Assembly (NCBI GenBank): GCA_004380135.1
Contig: QXCR01000038.1
Coordinates: forward strand, 1-64,000
From: Stemphylium vesicarium
Taxonomy: Eukaryota > Ascomycota > Dothideomycetes > Pleosporales > Pleosporaceae
Reading direction: 5' to 3'
DNA: 64,000 nt
How positions within the stretch are numbered: the first letter of the stretch is position 1; each line of letters opens with the position of its first letter. Below are positions 22,919-33,071 of this stretch, piece by piece. The position numbers and the translations under genes were made by a program. The notes under the pieces are model-generated. The model was not told the origin of the DNA. It saw only the letters and a list, made by a program, of their open reading frames with translations, and did not search any database.

Positions 22919-25539
22919 ATGACGAGCGAGCGAGAAGAGAACCCCTTTCTTAGGCCCTCACAGGATGGCCGCAGCATACACACTATTGGTGGCTCCAAAA
23001 GTAAGCGCTAGATCCGAATGTTGGCAGATTGAAATACTTAGATTGTTCAAGATAGCTCGACTAGCATGCTTCCCCTTGTGTATACGCAAGGACTACTCAA
23101 ACCACAGCGAAGCGCGTCTTCGATTGGCCTCCTCATCACGTCTGTATATTCAACTTTGTGTTCCGCCTTGTTCTTCATTGTTGCCTTACTACAGCCAAAA
23201 TACGGCCATGTGGTATCGGCGCGCGGAAGATTCTCGCCTTCTTCGGCGGCGCTATTGACAGCTTTCATCGCCAAGACGGTTGAATTGTCCTTTGTGATGG
23301 TTTTCCTGGCTTTCATCGGGCAGGTCCTCTCGCGGCGCGCGATCAACCAGAAAGGTCTCAGTCTGGCTAGTGTGTCGATGAGATCCTGGATTCTTCAACC
23401 AGGAACGCTTTTCAGCCAGTGGCAGAGTGTCAAGGTTGCTGGTTTCAGTGTACTAGGTGTATTTTCTCTCGTCACTGCTATACTATCACTATTATATACT
23501 ACTGCTGCGGGTGCACTAGGTAAGACAGCCACTAGTGATTCAAGAGGTGTGTTTGGTTTCAAATGCTGACATGCTCAAGTACAACCGCAGCTGCGCTTGC
23601 CGCCCTGGGAAAAGCAAACACTTGCGGGTGAAGTAGAAGGCGACTTCTCCAGCACGTTGAATGCTAAGGACACGTGCCTCACAGCATGGCCTGACGTTGG
23701 CGATACTCAATGGGGTGGTAGTACCTGCCTCGCCGTCAAGTGGTCATCCCTTTGCGGTCGCAACTTCGTCCGATACATGTCTTCCTGGGACGACGAGAAG
23801 CTCGAAAACAAACCATCTTGGATGTCCGATCGTCTGGAAGAACGTCTGCCCATCTCCGCTTCACTCAACAACAACGTCACGGTAACTACTGCCTGGTTGG
23901 ACAACCATGACGTCAAAACCGCCTCAGAGAAGGCTGGGAGGATAAGTATGTGTTTTCTACGACTCATCCCATCTCATTCCAAACTGCAAGACGTACGACC
24001 ATTTAATATACCATCGCTAACGGTTAGTAGTAAATAACATCACGATAGCAGTACCTCACCGTGGCGTTCCCGCAGCAGCCCGAAACACCAGGAATGATCT
24101 TCTCCAGCCAGAAGTAGGTGAACCGTGTGTTTCCTCGTCCTATACTAACGGTTTTCAGGACCTTCACGAGGGCGGTTCGTACACGATCCATGCATCAGTC
24201 GCCAGCTTCGCGCTCAACGCATTGTGCGTCAATACTAAAGAGGAAGAGTTGGCTCCCATCATCTACGAAAATTGGCCCAATGCGCTCCACATGGAAGAGG
24301 GCTCAAAGTCGGTGAACTGGTGGCCTATTTTGGGCTTTCCCGAGGGGACCAATACCAACAACAAGACTGTCCTTGACGATATTTTCGGCTGGAAAGATGA
24401 GAATGTAGATCATTCCCGTGCTAGACCGAGTAAGTCCGATATGGCCGAGACATGACGCGTACTGACAGGGCATAGTCTTCCTCAAGTATCCAAAAGCTGG
24501 AAATACGGTGTGTATCCATCCTCGGTGCGAAAGAATCTGGGGCTAATTTGCTAGATTGCGAATCACACACAAGTCCCATACGAGGAGGGTGACAGGCCAG
24601 AAGTGTACCTTCTCGGCAAGGCACCCGACAACACAACCTCGGACTACTTTCTCTGCTCGATGAAGGCTGGCGTCACTACTTCTTGTACGACGCGCTATAA
24701 TGCTTCCTCCAGCGGGCAGAGTCTTGACGCTCTTTGCGACCATGACGACGACAGCAATGATGCGATGATCGCGCCTCTCCGATCAAATGGCGACAGGGCG
24801 GCACTAGTCGGCTGGCGCGATCTAGGTTTCAATCTGCTCAATTCTCTGAGTTTGAACAACGGTGTTTTCGATGGCGATGCCTCAACAGCGCGCATACTCA
24901 CACAACTACAACTAACCGAGCCGTCGCTCAACAAAACATTGCCGAGTCCCGCGGAAGCCCTGTTGAGTATCATGACATGTACTGTTCTGGATCTGACGCA
25001 AAACTTTCCATTCCAACCTTCCTGGAATTATACTGCTGGGGAGGCCAATCAGCCACGGCTCGAGTACTTCAAAGCTTCTGTGCGCGTGGCGCAATACATG
25101 TCCGGTGGTGAGAAGACTTACCAAAAGGTATATTGATCATTGTCACACTTCCGGGACATCAAAGCTTACATTTCTGCAGGCCTTCCTCATCGTCCTCGCG
25201 CTAACTCTCCTCATCAACCTCTTCATCTTGGTCTACCTCTCCATCCTCCTCCGCGTCCGCCTCATCACCGACATCTGCGAGCCGCTCGTGTTATTCATCC
25301 TAGGCTACCACTCGCCGCCTTCGGACGGTCTGTTCAAGGGACTACCGCAAGAGGGACCGCAAAAGAGTGATCTGAAGGTCGATTGGATTGTCAAGCGGAG
25401 TCAAGATCAACTTGTCGTTGTAGGACAAGATCAGGCGGATGCGGATCTAGGTGGCAGAGGGGGTATTGGCCAGTGGTTTCGCATGAGGAGGAGAGGTGGT
25501 GACAGCGAATTGTTGGGTGAGGGAAGAGACAGGGAATGA
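22919..25539 (+). CDS. Large integral membrane protein of unknown function, 8 exons, 738 aa
   Basis: Exons 22919-23000, 23052-23519, 23580-23945, 24049-24113, 24159-24429, 24476-24507, 24555-25127 and 25180-25539. All junctions are GT..AG and sum to 2217 nt in one frame. Three hydrophobic segments lie in the first 210 residues (IGLLITSVYSTLCSALFFIVAL; LLTAFIAKTVELSFVMVFLAF; FSVLGVFSLVTAILSLLYT). A roughly 400-residue loop rich in Asn-x-Ser/Thr and Cys follows and probably lies outside or in the lumen. One more TM near the C-terminus (FLIVLALTLLINLFILVYL) precedes a basic cytosolic tail. The topology recurs in many ascomycete hypothetical proteins; no function is claimed. Start 22919 requires the AAG acceptor at 23051, the weakest junction. 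Confidence 0.75.
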
Positions 25540-26053
25540 ATGAATTTACATGCGCGACCGCGTGCTTGCCATTTCAATTATCGTTGTCCAATTGATGCCC
25601 AGTTTGTGATGACCAGCGTCGCTCTTTCCGGTTGTGGCTGCGCATTCCGATCGGTGCCTGGGACTGGACGTTGCTCCCCTTGTAAGCGCTGCAGGTGTCG
25701 TCCTGCGCTTCGCCACCCGCCCCCACGAGCCTACTGGATATCGGTGTCAGCCTGGGGGACATATAATCAGGCTAGTGCGCGACGAACTTCTGGACCTTCT
25801 TTTCCTTCCCGGCACCTCCTAGGTTTAGCCTGCGCCTGCTGTTTTGTTATCGCGTCATTCTACTATCCTCTACGGACCTTTTCTCTATACATCAGCTGCA
25901 TCGAGTACCACGAAACCATCTCTAGACTTGAACTGTTTGCCGCCCACAGCCTCACGCCCTTTTTTTCCACTCTACGCCGTATAAGTCAAGATCGCGGTCG
26001 ACTTTGTTCTATTACGGCAGGCTTCGCGCTTCAACAAAAGCACGTCGAAGGCT
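25540..26053. other. Intergenic, 514 bp
   Basis: Flank between two membrane-protein loci. An open frame crosses it on the + strand, but its composition (Arg/Cys/Ser-rich, no domain) is not convincing. Confidence 0.4.
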
Positions 26054-26866
26054 ATGAGCGACTTTGCTTTCGAATTCGGTCCCGTCAGCGGCTTCTACGG
26101 GCCAGAGTCAATGGCCGCCTGGGGCATTACCCTTTTCGCATCCTGGATACCGACGAATTTGAAGGGGTCTGGGTGTAGTCTCCACCATATCGAATACGCA
26201 CTCTACACCAACTGGGCCGCTATAGATCTTCTGCGACTGACGAGTCGGACTTGGAGTCGGCTGAATGATGATTCGCCTAAGACTCGTGTCTTCCCTGAAG
26301 ATGTTCCCGCTCCTTCCGTTGTCGTACAAATCGGTATCAATCACGCCATTTTACAATTCCTCGTGTGCCTTCGCACGTCACGTACTGGCAGCACCAAGGT
26401 TAATCGCGTACTTTCCCGCCGTTGATTTATTGTATCTGTGGGGCTGATGCTCTCCATCATTGCATCATCTTATTATCTAGCATTTGTCCGCAAGTTCTTC
26501 GACCCCCGCAACTAGATCCACCATATCAAAGATGGGGTCAAAAACACAACCGAAACTGGTCCGATTCAACTCTTTTTCCCCTTTCTTCTGAGCATGACGC
26601 TCTCTTTCTTCATTATTATGAAATTTGTTAGTGGTGAACCAGTATCTGCTCCCATGGCTAAAGCTGTGAAATTCGTTACAATGATCATTGTTTTCGCCTG
26701 CTCTTTGACAGTTGCGACGCCTGCGATAGGCTGGGAAAATTGTTTTCTTGTTCCATGTGGCCCGCAAAGTATCTTGGAATGGGATCAGGCATATACATTG
26801 GTCGTGGTACTGGTTCTATTCTTCCATGAGTTCGGAATTGGCATCATGCGTATGTTGGTGAGATAA
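26054..26866 (+). pseudogene. Membrane-protein gene, possibly decayed (frame disruptions) or unusually spliced
   Basis: Starts MSDFAFEFGPVSGFYGPESMAAWGITLFASW, a convincing N-terminus, and ends with several TM segments (LFFPFLLSMTLSFFIIM; FVTMIIVFACSLTV; TLVVVLVLFFHEFGIGIM). Both parts are in the same frame, but TGA (26423-26425) and TAG (26513-26515) lie between. A 117-nt intron 26399-26515 (GTTAAT..ACTAG) would give a clean 231-aa protein. However, the skipped DNA itself reads as membrane protein: RLIAYFPAVDLLYLW in the +1 frame up to a GGGG run (about 26439), then LMLSIIASSYYLAFVRKFF in the original frame. That pattern fits two compensating frameshifts plus a stop. Family unknown. Confidence 0.5.
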
Positions 26867-27660
26867 GCAAGGAGATGTTATCCGCGTGACAGGAAGAGTG
26901 AGGAAGAAGGCCTTTTTTACGATACATCAGGAAGAATGAAGAGCCCAGATCAAGACTTCAACGATGCTTCGTTGCTGCGGATGCTATCCTACAATACAAA
27001 ACCGCTCCCATTCTTTGCATGCTCATCATCAAAAGCACAATTAGAATTGCTGTACAGATCTGATAAAATACAAAGCTGAGACCACCTCAGGCATCCACAG
27101 ACATCCGCATTTCGATCCCACCTCGACGCTCATCGCTCGAATTATTTGAAACAAGTTCTTGTGTTCGTGAGAGGTAGCTTTGCCCACTAACATTTACTGT
27201 GTTGTATTGCCTAGCAATTGTGTCTAAGGTTTTAGGTAAAACGTCTTTACTACTTACTAGTACTGCTATAACTCTATTGCGTTGTAAAATCTGCCGCTGC
27301 GGTATTGAAGTCACTGATAGAAAAGTAATACATAGCTGAGAAGACCATTAACAAAAGCGCCCACAAACACACCATTTCTGAAATTCATCCGTTCTCAACC
27401 TGAACATGAACTTGCTATTGTTCTACATGCACTCCTGCTTAGCCCAAGCAAATTTCTCGAAATCGGTGTCGAGAATGATATAACTTGGCTTGAGCGAGCA
27501 GCAGATGTTGGTAAGAGAGTTTGGTTGGAAGACTGCATATCCATCCAGCTCATTGAGTATAAACTGGAAACCATGCGAACTGAATCTGAAGACGGAGTAG
27601 CCATTACAAGATTTTAGTCGTTAAAAGGTCACCCGTTAGATAAACTTAAACATATCACTC
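26867..27660. other. AT-rich intergenic region containing a coding remnant
   Basis: Low-GC stretch. The only structured signal is the ATG-less open frame at 27336-27617 listed separately. Otherwise nothing recognised. Confidence 0.4.
27336..27617 (+). pseudogene. Possible relic of a protein-coding exon (93 codons, no start)
   Basis: An open + frame (after TAG at 27333) ends at TAG 27615-27617. It reads as ordinary helical protein (PEHELAIVLHALLLSPSKF; DITWLERAADVGKRVWLED; IQLIEYKLETMRTESEDG). The only ATG is near its end. It could be a terminal exon of an unrecognised gene or a fragment left after decay of a repeat-domain protein. Family not recognised. Confidence 0.3.
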
Positions 27661-28416
27661 TCACACACACTCCTTTTCAACCTGTCCCAACACCTTCCCA
27701 TACTCCTCCACACTCTTTGCCCCGACGAGCGTAAAATCCCTCTTCCTCCCCTCAAAAACAACATATGGCACACTATCCACCCCATTCCCCGCTTGTTCCA
27801 TAACCGCAGCCTTGACCTCCCTCAGCCCCTCCTCCTCCTCCGCCACAACCTCCCTCGCCTCCTCCTCGCTCAGCCCAGCCTCTACACAAGCAGCCTCCAA
27901 CGTCTCCTTACTTGACGGATGCCCCCTCTCCTCAAAATACGCATGATACAAATACTGCACGGCCTCCAACTGCACCCCTTGCTCCTTATTCCGCTGCAAC
28001 CACAACAGCACCCGATGCGCATGCAGCGTATTCGCCACCATACCACTCCCAAAATCAAACTCTATCCCCTCTGCTTTCCCCAAATCACCCATGAAATTCA
28101 TATACATGTTCATCCTATCTTCACTACCATTGTACTTTTCGTTCTTGTACCATTCATACTTGTCGAGACCTTCTTGGGGAAACTCAGGATACAGTTGGTA
28201 CGGCGCTAGCTGGAGGGTGAAAGTGGCTGGGGAGTCGGGGTGTGCGGCACGGAAGGCGGAGAGGGCTTTTGTGAGGCGGATGAAGCCGAGGTAGGTCCTG
28301 TGATGGGCGTGGTAAGCTTGTGGGTTGGCGTGGGGAAGTGAGGGAGGGAGGGAAGTATACCAGGGACATATTGTGTCGAGGGTAAATGTTATTGTTGATT
28401 CGTAAGGCATTTTCAT
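27661..28416 (-). CDS. FrnE/DsbA-like thioredoxin-fold oxidoreductase, 230 aa
   Basis: Exons 28416-28361 and 28297-27661. A 63-nt intron (GTATAC..CTTACC..CACAG, 28360-28298) has a length divisible by three and is easily read as coding, but removing it restores TICPWTYLGFIRLTKAL, the family N-terminus. The usual CPWC motif is CPWT here, so the second cysteine is absent. Later conserved parts: LAPYQLYPEFPQEGLDKYEWY, ANTLHAHRVLLW, LYHAYFEERGHPSS and VDSVPYVVFEGRKRDFTLVGA. Known family: DSBA/FrnE oxidoreductases and 2-hydroxychromene-2-carboxylate isomerase relatives, glutathione-linked. The monothiol active site argues against a dithiol oxidase role. Confidence 0.85.
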   Translation of the reverse strand: MKMPYESTITFTLDTICPWYTSLPPSLPHANPQAYHAHHRTYLGFIRLTKALSAFRAAHPDSPATFTLQLAPYQLYPEFPQEGLDKYEWYKNEKYNGSEDRMNMYMNFMGDLGKAEGIEFDFGSGMVANTLHAHRVLLWLQRNKEQGVQLEAVQYLYHAYFEERGHPSSKETLEAACVEAGLSEEEAREVVAEEEEGLREVKAAVMEQAGNGVDSVPYVVFEGRKRDFTLVGAKSVEEYGKVLGQVEKECV

Positions 28417-28918
28417 TCATGCAAGCATGTAAAAAGATTTAATACTATAAAATGCAGGCCTTCAAGACGAAGGCGCAAAAAAGCATGGAATCATCCGACG
28501 CGTACGTACCCTGGACGTGTCTTCCCGAGCTTACGGATACGGGGCTGCGGGTCTTTTTGTGATCTCCGATCAACGTCATGCGGGGGTGTTGCCGGAAAGA
28601 AGCCACCCCGCTTCTTATAACGGAAACGATCAGAAAAGTGTGGCGCTGGCGATCTAACACATGGATGAGAAAGCAAAGATGTGGATCTCAAGGGACGTGC
28701 GAGCTGATGATCGTGAATCGAGAATGGAATTCCAAAATTAGTCTCAACAATGCAAATGGGCAATGCGCTGGACAGAAGACCGCTCAAAATCTAACACACA
28801 GACACACACAAGTCTAGAAGGATAAACCCCAACCCAACCGTGATCAATACAAAATAACATGCTTTCAACAGGTGAGACCGCGCAGGCGCAAGGTAGGAGA
28901 GGGCGGACTGAGCCTCGA
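28417..28918. other. Intergenic, 502 bp
   Basis: Promoter of the FrnE-like gene (left) and 3' flank of the BAR-SH3 gene (right). A (CACA)-rich run at about 28795-28811. No gene recognised. Confidence 0.45.
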
Positions 28919-30505
28919 CTATTGGTTCAGTTTGACGTAGTTTCCTGGCAAATAGTCAGAATCGCATTCTCAATACACCGGTTTTGGAACATACCTGGGA
29001 ATTGTCCTTGCTTCCCCCGCACCTTGCCAATCCACCACTCGTTCTCGTTTTGCGTCCGTGAAACAATCTCTATGACGTCACCGGTCAAGAAGCTCAAATC
29101 GCCCTCGGCTTGAGCTTCGTAATCGTATAGGGCGGTGACATGCTCCGTCGCAGGTACGCCACTAAGACGCGAAGGCTTAGGTTTTGGAGGCGGAGGCGCA
29201 GCGCCCTTGGCCTTGGCCACAGAGCCCCATGAACCTGATGATAATGTAGGCGACTTGACATCTCCAGTGGCCGCCGAAGGTCCAGGACTGTATGGTGGTG
29301 GCGGATTTTCCGTCTCTTCAGATATCGAACTTCGGCCTGCATTTGCCTTTGCCTCGAGTGCCTTTGCTGCGTACTTGGACTGGCCCGGCTTTGCTCCCGC
29401 TACGCGAGCACCTCCTGTAGTCTTGAACTTGACAATGGATATCTTCTCCGCTTCCTCCTGGGTATCCCCGCGCTTCTTTTGGTAGGCCGCCTCAATGTCC
29501 AGGGTGAGGTCAAAGTATCCAATATCTAGCCGTTGCATGCGCTCGTGTAATGTGTAAAACACATTCAATTGCATGTAATAGAAGGACTGGAACAGCGGCT
29601 TGATGAACTCTCTTTCCAAGGCAAACAGCTTCGGTAGCTCCTCCTTGAGTAAGTCGTTGAAATAGTTGAAATCCTGCGTAGCCTGTTCCACATCGTTCTC
29701 GGCGCGGTACATGGCCTTCTCGTCCTTGAGTGTCTTGTCCTTCTTCTCTTCTAATTTCTTGTATGCGGCACGGTGCCTGTCGTAGTCGAGTTGCTTGTGA
29801 TCGCGCTTAGCGGCAATCTTGCGTACGGCCTTGATGATTACGAGCAGCTCGTCTGCCGGGCGAATAACACGAGATTCTATCATCTCAAGCTCAGGCTTGA
29901 GGGTCTCCTGTAACTCCTTGACCACTGCCTCGTACTGTTCGCAAGCTTCTATACCGGCCGTGTTGCCTTCGTCGTGGAACGAGTCGGGATCGGACATGCG
30001 ACCGGAGATGGGCTTGTAGATTTCGGCGATGGCTTTGGAGAACTCCATTTGGTGGGAAAGCATGCCTGGGAGGGGTTAGGCGGGGTATTGCGCGAGAGGA
30101 TTTCGGATACACGAACCATTTATGGCTTCAAAGTACCTGGAACGTGTGAGCAAAGGGGTTGGCTACGGATGCATTGGTGCAGGCGCGTACTTCTTTGACT
30201 CCTCATGAAGCTTCTTCGTCTCCTTCTCCAACTCCTGAAAGCGTCGCTCGGCATCGATGTAGATTGGATCCTTGGTGATCTCGCCCTACGGAAAGCCTTC
30301 AGTTAGCAGTGTCCGAGCCTTGCCGGGTAGGGGCGCATAGAGGGGGGAGTCTCAAGAGGGGCAGCCACGGGGACATACAAGGTTGAATCTCTGCTTGAAG
30401 GTTTGCGGCGCCTATCCCATGTGATTAGCAAGTTGAGGCCCAAGTAGCGCAAGACAGTGTCGGCCATACCCGGGTGACGCTCTTAGTGAGGCCTTTCCAA
30501 CTCAT
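28919..30505 (-). CDS. RVS167: BAR-SH3 protein (Rvs167/Hob1/amphiphysin family), 426 aa
   Basis: Six exons: 30505-30470, 30411-30379, 30285-30191, 30136-30117, 30065-28995 and 28944-28919, 1281 nt in frame. Starts [30 protein letters not shown], the family signature. BAR domain to about residue 245 ([36 protein letters not shown]), a Pro-rich linker ([19 protein letters not shown]), then an SH3 domain ([43 protein letters not shown]). The final 26-nt exon completes the SH3 strand NYVKLNQ. Known role: membrane curvature at endocytic sites with Rvs161, and actin regulation. Shares a 472-bp divergent upstream region with NFS1. Confidence 0.93.
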
Positions 30506-30977
30506 AGTGGAGGTATTATACTAGGACGGCGGTAGAGGAATGCGCGGTAGGGGTAACTCAAGACGCAATATGGAGGTGGATCGTTGGAGTAAGCCAGCAG
30601 GTAGCGACCAAAGATCGCGGGCGCCGGCGTGGCTGCTAAACTCCCAATGACGTTTGTGGCTATGCTGCTCGCAGCCCTGCTCGGCTCGGATCACCCGGAA
30701 CGCCGAGAAATATCACGGCTGGGCAGGCGAACACGTGCGCAACCGTTTCAAAGTGACAATTGTCCGTTGCAGATTTCTTCGCGAGAGCAAGTGCAAGACT
30801 GCAAAGGCGGTGATTCCGATGGTTCCGACGCGCGCAGTTTGCAGGTGCTGCAGGCATTGGGCACTGAGAATGGTGATGCGCACGAACCGGCTAGTGCCTC
30901 GGTAGCTTAGTCAGGCGTAAAAGCTCAAGCTAAGAGGCGAACTGAGGTTCCCTCTTCTTCATCTCTGCACTTTCATC
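30506..30977. promoter_or_regulatory. Divergent promoter region (RVS167-like / NFS1)
   Basis: 472 bp between opposing starts. Open frames in it are short and unsupported. A pyrimidine-rich stretch (about 30945-30977) precedes the NFS1 ATG. Confidence 0.4.
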
Positions 30978-32738
30978 ATGCCCAATATTGCTCCCACCAT
31001 CGCGAGGCAGGCCCTGCGCATTGCCTCTCGCCGCTACCCTTCATCAGCTTTCCCACGCGCTTCCGGCGTAGCTGGGCGTCGCCACTATGTCAGCGAAAGC
31101 AAATCTTCGCAGGCGACGGTCAACGTCGACACTGCGATTAAAAAGGAGCAGCGCGCCTTTTTAGATAGGACAGGTGAACGGCCGAGTGACGCGACAATGC
31201 CAACAACCGGCATGGGCGCCGACGCCATGATGAGTCCCACTGCTGGTAAGCCCAACATTTGCCCCTCGACCCCGCCTCCCACGAGACTGACAGGTGCAGG
31301 CATACTCAAGGAGGCCACAGTCATGGACCAGGGCTCGCGGCCTATTTACTTAGACATGCAGGCCACCACGCCCATGGACCCTCGAGTTGTAGACAAGATG
31401 CTGCCATTTATGACCGGCATGTACGGCAACCCCCATTCGCGAACCCACGCCTATGGGTGGGAGACCGACAAAGCCGTAGAAGATGCCCGCGAGAACATTG
31501 CCAATCTGATTGGTGCCGACCCAAAGGAGATCATCTTCACCAGCGGGGCCACCGAAAGCAACAACATGAGTATCAAGGGCGTAGCACGATTCTTCGGACG
31601 AGGAGGCAAGAAGAAGCACATCATCACCGCACAGACGGAGCACAAGTGTGTGCTCGACAGCTGTAGACATTTGACCGATGAAGGTTTCTCCATCACTTAC
31701 CTGCCTGTAGGAAGCAATGGTCTCGTCGACATGGCCGAACTCGAAGCTGCCATCCGCCCGGACACCGCCCTCGTCAGTATCATGACCGTCAACAACGAGA
31801 TTGGTGTGGTTCAACCCGTCGAGGAGATTGGAAAGCTCTGCCGATCGAAGAAGGTCTTCTTCCACACTGACGCTGCCCAAGCCGTTGGCAAGATCCCCGT
31901 CGACGTCAACAAGATGAACGTCGACTTGATGTCCATCTCTGGACACAAGATCTACGGACCAAAGGGCATTGGCGCATGCTACGTACGACGAAGGCCAAGG
32001 GTCAGACTCGACCCTATCATCAGTGGCGGTGGCCAAGAGCGTGGCCTGCGAAGTGGTACGATAGCACCTCCCCTTGTCATTGGCATGGGTGAGGCTGCGC
32101 GGATCTGCCAGGAAGAAATGGAGGTATGTATAATTGTCCCAATCCGCTTTCTTTACACTATGATTATTTGCTTTATACATGCATGGCTTTCAGAGTGTTA
32201 GGCGACTTCGGTCGTCGACTCGCCATGTTGACAAATGTGCAGGGGTTATGAGTACTTGTCACACTTGATTTGGTTAACGCATCCGTTGGGCTCGAACATT
32301 GCTGACCACATTTAGTATGACACCAAGCGCATCTCAGCCCTGTCCAACCGTCTCCTAGAGGGCCTGCTATCCCTCGAGCACACCACACTGAACGGTGACC
32401 GTGAACGACATTACCCTGGCTGCGTAAACGTATCATTCGCCTACGTCGAGGGAGAGTCGCTTCTCATGGCGTTGAAGGACATTGCTCTTTCTTCTGGCAG
32501 CGCCTGTACCTCGGCATCGCTCGAACCTAGCTATGTCCTGCGAGCGCTTGGAAGCAGCGACGAAAGCGCACACAGTAGTATCCGCTTTGGTATCGGACGA
32601 TTCACCACTGACTCGGAGATCGACTACGTTCTCAAGGCGGTCAAGGAGCGGGTGACGTTCCTGCGAGAACTAAGTCCGTTATGGGAACTCGTGCAAGAGG
32701 GTGTTGATCTCAACACGATCGAATGGAGTCAACACTAA
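30978..32738 (+). CDS. NFS1: Mitochondrial cysteine desulfurase
   Basis: Exons 30978-31245, 31294-32123 and 32316-32738. The first intron (31246-31293, GTAAGC..CTGACAG, 48 nt) is in frame and easily mistaken for coding; splicing gives [17 protein letters not shown] as in other NFS1 proteins, and a 506-aa product. The N-terminus is Arg/Ser/Ala-rich (mitochondrial presequence). Class-V aminotransferase fold: [55 protein letters not shown] with the PLP lysine (about 308), and [21 protein letters not shown] with the active-site cysteine (about 430). Produces alanine and a protein-bound persulfide for Fe-S clusters and for thiolation of tRNA, the latter through the URM1 pathway whose carrier is encoded at 47157. 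Confidence 0.96.
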
Positions 32739-33071
32739 GTCACGAAGTCGTTTTGATACCCAGGCGGTTTTTGTATAATACGGAGGCGTACATTCTTTTA
32801 GCATTAGTCATGGCCACGCTCGCTGAAGCGGTTACGAGACACATGACCACAACTTACTGTACTATATGCAATAGCTCTACAAAATGAACGTATCGAGCCA
32901 CCAATTGATTTACTCATTGATAGCACTCTGGTGATGACGTCGTGCCCACGGTCCGTGAGAGCATGCCCGAAGGATTGGCCGACCATGGACTTGGTGGTCG
33001 GTTGCCAAGGTGTTGAGGGGCAATGCTTCGATGATGTCCTGGAGCTTCCCAAGGTCCCCACCAACTTCCCA
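32739..33071. other. Intergenic, 333 bp
   Basis: 3' end of NFS1 and promoter of VPS23. A frame open into VPS23 extends upstream to about 32931 but lacks family similarity. Nothing else seen. Confidence 0.45.

Noticed and set aside
25540..26178. 212-codon open frame on the plus strand
   Set aside because: Arg/Cys/Ser-rich with no domain. It overlaps, in another frame, the much better start MSDFAFEFGPVSGFYGPE at 26054.
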